Source: Metabacillus sp. KUDC1714 (GTDB lineage: Bacteria; Bacillota; Bacilli; Bacillales; Bacillaceae). From it: 64,000 nucleotides of DNA. The stretch lies in assembly GCF_014217835.1 (NCBI RefSeq), contig NZ_CP055263.1:1178001-1242000 (forward strand), in the 5' to 3' direction. Positions within the stretch are counted from its first letter, which is position 1. Each line of letters opens with the position of its first letter. The notes beneath the pieces are model-generated. The model saw nothing but the letters and a program-made list of their open reading frames with translations, searched no databases and had not been told where the DNA came from. Shown here one piece after another: positions 60,195 through 64,000 of the stretch. A program made the translations under genes and the position numbers.

Positions 60195-60942
60195 TTTGAT
60201 CAACCAATTTCTTTATCGTTTCAAGTAATTCACGTACATCTTCGACATTTGTTTTTCCTGTGTTTTTGTCAATAATCGATGAATACACGTGTGGAATAAT
60301 TTGTGGCACATTCGCCTCTAATGCAATACGCAGGATGGTTTCAAAATTCTCTTTGTCGATCCCGCCTGTTGGTTCTAATGCGAATCCTTCTTCCCCGCAT
60401 GCTTGTGCAACTGCACGGAACTCGTCTTCAGTGCTTAACCCTTTCATTGGGAAGTATTTCAATGCGTTACCGCCCATGTCACGTACAAGCGCAATCGCCG
60501 TTTTAATTGGTACAATCGCATGCTCGTCCTGCGCAGCGCTAACTGGTCCTGTTGAAATGTTCACATAACCTACACGTCCTGTCGGAGACACTAAACTATT
60601 AATCCAGCTCTTCTTTTCACCAAGGTTGGCACGTGTTGCTCCAACAGCAGGAAATACTTGGTTAATATGACTGCCAGGATAATGTTTCGCAATCTCTGCT
60701 ACTACAGCAGCCTGGCGATTGTCACCAGCTCCTAAACCAATCGATACGGCTTCATCAATTTCTTTTCCGTAGTTTTTCATAGCTGCTACTGCTTCTTCTA
60801 TCGTTGGGTAGTCTTTTGAAAGAACACCGACTAAAACAAGACCTTCAGCTGCTTCGTATACCTCTTTGGCATTCTCTACACTATTTGCTAAAACATTTAA
60901 TGCGACACGGTTCTTGTAAAAACGTTTTGTAATGTTTGACAT
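60187..60942 (-). CDS. dgaF: 2-keto-3-deoxy-phosphogluconate aldolase, DgaF family
   Basis: 251 residues. Matches the DgaF-type KDGP aldolases (formerly DUF1341), not the classic Eda: RFYKNRVALNVLANSVENA at the start, FPAVGATRAN, GYVNISTGPVSA, and EPTGGIDKENFETIL. Splits KDPG into pyruvate and glyceraldehyde-3-phosphate. Starts 2 bases after dgaE ends and overlaps kdgK, so translation is coupled. Confidence 0.9.
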   Translation of the reverse strand: MSNITKRFYKNRVALNVLANSVENAKEVYEAAEGLVLVGVLSKDYPTIEEAVAAMKNYGKEIDEAVSIGLGAGDNRQAAVVAEIAKHYPGSHINQVFPAVGATRANLGEKKSWINSLVSPTGRVGYVNISTGPVSAAQDEHAIVPIKTAIALVRDMGGNALKYFPMKGLSTEDEFRAVAQACGEEGFALEPTGGIDKENFETILRIALEANVPQIIPHVYSSIIDKNTGKTNVEDVRELLETIKKLVDQNA

Positions 60943-60943
60943 C

Positions 60944-62050
60944 TTATTTTCCTCCCCCTACTAGTTCACGTATCTTAGCTTCTATTACCTCAATATCATC
61001 ATTTTGCAGTGGACGGGGATCGATATCGAAATAACCCTGTCTCACACCATAATCACGTGTATAGATGGCAATTTCACCTTCGCGCAGACAATAATTGACT
61101 TCTTTTGCTGTTATATGTGCTTGTTTCGGATCAATTTGAATCCTTGCACGGAATATCGCTCGACCCGCTTCATCCTGAACAATCGTCACAGTGACGCCTT
61201 CAAGTTCATTCAATGGCATTAATGATTGTAATAATTCCTTTTCTTGTTCGCTTTTATCTTCTTTTTGGCCGTATTCATCGAGAGCTTGAAGTAATCCAAA
61301 TGATGTTTCTTTCCCAACCTTCATACTGCGTCCAATCCCATGTAATTGAACTTTCACCCACTCAATATAGGTTTGCTTACCACCAATAATCCCTGAAGTT
61401 GGACCTTCAATGGCCTTCGAACCGCTGTAGATTGCAAGGTCAGAGTATTTCACGTACTTTTGAATGTCTTCCTCTGCAGCAGCATCCACAATGAGTGGAA
61501 CTCCGTTTCGATCAGCAATCTCCCATGCTTCCTCCACAGAAATCATATTTTTTTGAACGGCATGGTGTGATTTGACATATAGGATAGCTGCTGTGTTTTC
61601 AGAAATCGCATCCTCTATATGTTCCGCTCTTCCTTCATTAGCGTAGCCAACTTCAACAAGCTTTCCTCCGCCTAAATAGATCATCGTTTCAACAGGTGCA
61701 CCGTATTGAACGTTGTGACCTTTTAGCATTATGATTTCACTTTTAGAAATATCTTCTTGATGCAGACGCAAACTTTTACGACGATTCCCCTGTGTCACAA
61801 TTGCCGCAACAGAAAGTGCAATACCACTTGACGCCGAGTTGACGATCACCGCTGCCTCTGAACCTAGAATGCGTGCTACGTAATCACCTGCTTTATCTAC
61901 TAAATCTGCAATCTCAACATAACTTTGTCCACCTTGCTTCATCGCATCCATAACCGTATCGGTCGGAGCTGATACACCTAAGATACTCATTCGTCCACTT
62001 GCATTAATCACACGTTTAAGACCATATTTAGCATTCAATGAATTCGCCAT
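60944..62050 (-). CDS. dgaE: D-glucosaminate-6-phosphate ammonia-lyase family, DgaE
   Basis: 368 residues, PLP enzyme of the SelA-like fold. PLP-lysine in AIYSGSKAIEGPTSG (near 225), with INASGRMSILGVSAPT at the start. DgaE releases ammonia from glucosaminate-6-phosphate to give KDGP in Salmonella. GGAG with 9-base spacing favours ATG 62050 over TTG 62056. It overlaps the amidohydrolase gene end by 23 bases. The substrate here may be unphosphorylated or a relative. Confidence 0.88.
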   Translation of the reverse strand: MANSLNAKYGLKRVINASGRMSILGVSAPTDTVMDAMKQGGQSYVEIADLVDKAGDYVARILGSEAAVIVNSASSGIALSVAAIVTQGNRRKSLRLHQEDISKSEIIMLKGHNVQYGAPVETMIYLGGGKLVEVGYANEGRAEHIEDAISENTAAILYVKSHHAVQKNMISVEEAWEIADRNGVPLIVDAAAEEDIQKYVKYSDLAIYSGSKAIEGPTSGIIGGKQTYIEWVKVQLHGIGRSMKVGKETSFGLLQALDEYGQKEDKSEQEKELLQSLMPLNELEGVTVTIVQDEAGRAIFRARIQIDPKQAHITAKEVNYCLREGEIAIYTRDYGVRQGYFDIDPRPLQNDDIEVIEAKIRELVGGGK

Positions 62051-63125
62051 TTGCAACCACTCCTATTGTTTCAATTCTTCGATCCGCTACTCGCTTTTCT
62101 CCTTCGGAATCAGTTAGTGTAATCGGTTCATTTCGAACGGTAAAAAGTGTTAAATTCGCAACGTCTCCGACCTTTATCCGGCCAAGTTCAGGTTTTTTAA
62201 GCCAATTAGCTGCATTTGTTGTAACCGCTGTAATCACTTCTTCCAGCGAATATCCTAAGGAAAGAAATTTAGTCAGTACATTGGCCAAACTATATACAGG
62301 ACCGTTCAATCGGTTCCCACGGTAGATATCTGTACTGATCGTATTTAAACCGATGTGATGTCGTTTGGCAGCTTCAGCAACTTTAAATGAGAAGCTCGCC
62401 GTACCATGACCAACATCCAAATGCACACCGCGTTCAATTGCTTCCTTGAACACTTGGAGAGGCTCCTCTTGTGCATCGAAAAGATTATTTTGTTTTCCAT
62501 TAAGATAATGCGTAATGATATCCCCTTTTTCCAAGAGTGAAATAACCTCATCAATAGTTGGCGGTCCCGAACCGATGTGGACCATTAAGGGCAATGATGT
62601 TTCACTAGAAAGAGTACGAGCGATCCTTAATGGTTCGATACCGCTTTCACTAACAACACTTTTACTAATCCGCGCCTTTAAACCGACGATAACTTCTTTA
62701 TAATCATTAACTGCTTGTACAACCTTCTCTTCATCAATCCATTCTAACTTGGATAGTTCATCCACTCTTTTTAAACCAATACGAGAAATATTTAAAAATG
62801 CATATACGTTCGTTTTAGCTTTTTTTCTACTTGCTACCAAATCTGAAATTCGATCAGCTCCGCAGCTCCCTGCATCCACGATTGTCGTTACACCTTGACT
62901 AACTCCAATTTCATCAATTTCATCACCATACGGATTAAATTCAGGAAATGCATGAACATGTAAATCAATCCAGCCACTAGATACATAAACACCTGAGTAA
63001 TCTAAAACAAGCTTTCCTTGTCCATACCCAGCCTTAGTCACCTGGGTAACTTCACCAGCCTCTATGACAATATCAATCTCTTCTCCATTTACTGTCTTTA
63101 CTTGGCTCAATACGAAGTCTTTCAA
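62028..63125 (-). CDS. Amidohydrolase/deacetylase family metallohydrolase
   Basis: 365 residues with a TIM-barrel amidohydrolase layout: IDLHVHAFPEFNPYGDE (HxH metal site near 55), Lys bridging candidate in VGLKARIS, MVHIGSGPP, DVGHGTASFSF and the late Asp in NTISTDIYRG. GAGGTGA suits TTG 63125 better than GTG 63134, whose site it overlaps. This family (EF_0837/AHA_3915-like) often accompanies DgaE and DgaF. I infer that it removes an acyl group from an N-acyl sugar acid before the lyase step. First gene of the operon. Confidence 0.85.
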   Translation of the reverse strand: MKDFVLSQVKTVNGEEIDIVIEAGEVTQVTKAGYGQGKLVLDYSGVYVSSGWIDLHVHAFPEFNPYGDEIDEIGVSQGVTTIVDAGSCGADRISDLVASRKKAKTNVYAFLNISRIGLKRVDELSKLEWIDEEKVVQAVNDYKEVIVGLKARISKSVVSESGIEPLRIARTLSSETSLPLMVHIGSGPPTIDEVISLLEKGDIITHYLNGKQNNLFDAQEEPLQVFKEAIERGVHLDVGHGTASFSFKVAEAAKRHHIGLNTISTDIYRGNRLNGPVYSLANVLTKFLSLGYSLEEVITAVTTNAANWLKKPELGRIKVGDVANLTLFTVRNEPITLTDSEGEKRVADRRIETIGVVANGEFIEC

Positions 63126-63219
63126 TTCATTCACCTCTAATTTAAACGCGCTTACAATTTATATTGTAGACCTATTCCTCCCATAACATAGGTTGTGTGA
63201 GAGAAAAAATAAAATAATC

Positions 63220-63320
63220 ATAACGTTATAATGTTTGATGATTCAATAAGGTTAAGATTGTTATAACGATAAGATAACACAGAAAATCAACAAAGTAAAT
63301 ATAACGTTATAATGTTTGTT
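63220..63320 (-). promoter_or_regulatory. Operator cluster upstream of the sugar-acid operon
   Basis: The 18-base sequence ATAACGTTATAATGTTTG occurs twice (63220-63237 and 63301-63318), 81 bases apart. A third related site, TTATAACGATAA in inverse sense, lies at 63261. The ATAACGTTAT core is a palindrome. They sit between the GntR gene and the first operon gene, the expected place for its binding sites. Confidence 0.65.
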
Positions 63321-63376
63321 AACTGAATTTACATGTAAAATATTCCATGTCCAAACCATGAATATCTGAATAACAG

Positions 63377-63414
63377 AAAAAAGCTAAGAACTTAATTGGG
63401 TAACTTAGCTTTTT
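63377..63414 (-). terminator. Terminator of the GntR regulator gene
   Basis: AAAAAGCTAAG and CTTAGCTTTTT pair around a 15-base loop directly behind the stop codon. Confidence 0.85.
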
Positions 63415-63417
63415 CTC

Positions 63418-63999
63418 CTATACATTTAAATTCACAACATATTTATGAATATCGGTATTATAGTATCCGATTGAGTATTCGATTAATTGTTCATTGATAT
63501 CATATGAAAAACGAGTTCTTTGAAATAGCGGTTTCGATTCTATATTTAGCAAGTTCGCAATTTTTTCATTTGGTGTTTCTACACCAAATTCATCTTGAAA
63601 TCGATTAAAGTATACTCCCTTTTTATATAACAATTCATATAAGGAATCTTTAACTGTTTCAGGGTCTAATGAAAGTGAAAATCGATCAGGAATATAGTGT
63701 GTAAAATGAATATATGGTTGTTCATTTAACGTATAAATCCGCTCAATACAATAGCACTCTCTTTCAAAGTTTGTAGATAAAATTGGATGGTTTGAAACAT
63801 CAACTTTAGAGATCGTTACGTTGCCCTTCCTTAACGTATATCCTGTCGATAATAAATATTCAGAAAATCCCTGACCCTTTGATAATTTAGAGATTGCACG
63901 ATTATCCAATACTTTCGTACCAATACCGCTATGTTTTTCCACATAGCCCTCCATTGCCAATTGTTCAACAGCTTTGCGGATCGTGATTTTACTGACACC
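63418..63999 (-). CDS. GntR-family regulator with UTRA domain (5' end outside window)
   Basis: The frame is open to the right edge, with 193 residues visible. The end of the winged helix is visible (GVSKITIRKAVEQLAMEGYV), followed by a linker (EKHSGIGTKV) and a UTRA effector domain with FERECYCIERIY and FQRTRFSYDINEQLIEYSI. HutC-subfamily repressors bind sugar phosphates or related effectors. It lies upstream of the dga-type operon on the same strand with a cluster of palindromes between, so I infer it controls that operon. An ATG-like start within the visible part (63954) would lack the helix-turn-helix and is not real. Confidence 0.9.
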   Translation of the reverse strand, partial: GVSKITIRKAVEQLAMEGYVEKHSGIGTKVLDNRAISKLSKGQGFSEYLLSTGYTLRKGNVTISKVDVSNHPILSTNFERECYCIERIYTLNEQPYIHFTHYIPDRFSLSLDPETVKDSLYELLYKKGVYFNRFQDEFGVETPNEKIANLLNIESKPLFQRTRFSYDINEQLIEYSIGYYNTDIHKYVVNLNV

Positions 64000-64000
64000 A

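Overview
The window looks like a low-GC Firmicute of the family Bacillaceae (Bacillus in the broad sense). It has a spore-germination permease, the SecG-Est-RNase R-SmpB-tmRNA block, the CggR-controlled gapA-pgk-tpiA-gpmI-eno operon, a sigma-54 factor gene, CtsR-boxed clpP beside a tRNA-Arg, and the crh-whiA-glmR-rapZ-yvcI / trxB / yvcD block in the order familiar from Bacillus subtilis. Most genes lie on the minus strand and have strong AGGAGG-type ribosome binding sites. I trimmed many starts to those sites, including several TTG and GTG starts.

Layout. 1-4.4 kb: a drug-efflux MFS pump, an orphan germination permease, an acyl-CoA thioesterase and a frameshifted BMP-type lipoprotein. 4.4-15.1 kb: a nucleoside salvage region: surface 5'-nucleotidase, concentrative nucleoside transporter, phosphopentomutase, ribose-5-phosphate isomerase B, purine permease, purine nucleoside phosphorylase, an MTA/SAH-type deaminase and a TrmB-family regulator. 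Three promoters here share a 22-bp operator (GGTTACC-N8-GGTAACC) just downstream of the -10 box. 15.4-18 kb: a frameshifted Nudix gene, a HIT protein, a GyrI-like protein and an MFS pseudogene. 18-27.2 kb: a fructoside ABC importer with a GH32 hydrolase, then a binding protein-histidine kinase-response regulator operon bracketed by two inverted copies of a 160-bp element.

27.5-33.2 kb: tmRNA, smpB, rnr, est and secG. The tmRNA gene is interrupted in its T-loop by a 279-nt segment with the sequence and pairing features of a group I self-splicing intron. 33.3-34.6 kb: a NERD-domain gene flanked on both sides by 20-bp-period repeat arrays. 34.7-44 kb: glycolytic operon, cggR, a glutaredoxin-like gene and rpoN. 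44.4-48.3 kb: a large MHYT-PAS-GGDEF-EAL-PAS protein with a degenerate kinase tail, preceded by a c-di-GMP-I riboswitch. 48.5-57.5 kb: tRNA-Arg, clpP, the crh/whiA/glmR/rapZ/yvcI operon, trxB and yvcD. 57.7-64 kb: an operon for a sugar-acid related to D-glucosaminate (GntP permease, KDG kinase, DgaF aldolase, DgaE ammonia-lyase, amidohydrolase) below a GntR/UTRA regulator that runs off the window.

How the parts fit. The nucleoside genes form a full route: extracellular nucleotides are dephosphorylated at the wall, nucleosides are imported, cleaved by phosphorolysis, and ribose-1-phosphate goes via ribose-5-phosphate to ribulose-5-phosphate. The final operon would deliver pyruvate and glyceraldehyde-3-phosphate to the glycolytic operon. 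A dispersed family of GC-rich hairpin repeats (AAGCGxAAGCGCC ... GGCGCTGGAGCTAGAC) occupies seven intergenic gaps, two of them inside the glycolytic operon. The two features most worth follow-up are the tmRNA intron and the TrmB-type nucleoside regulon.
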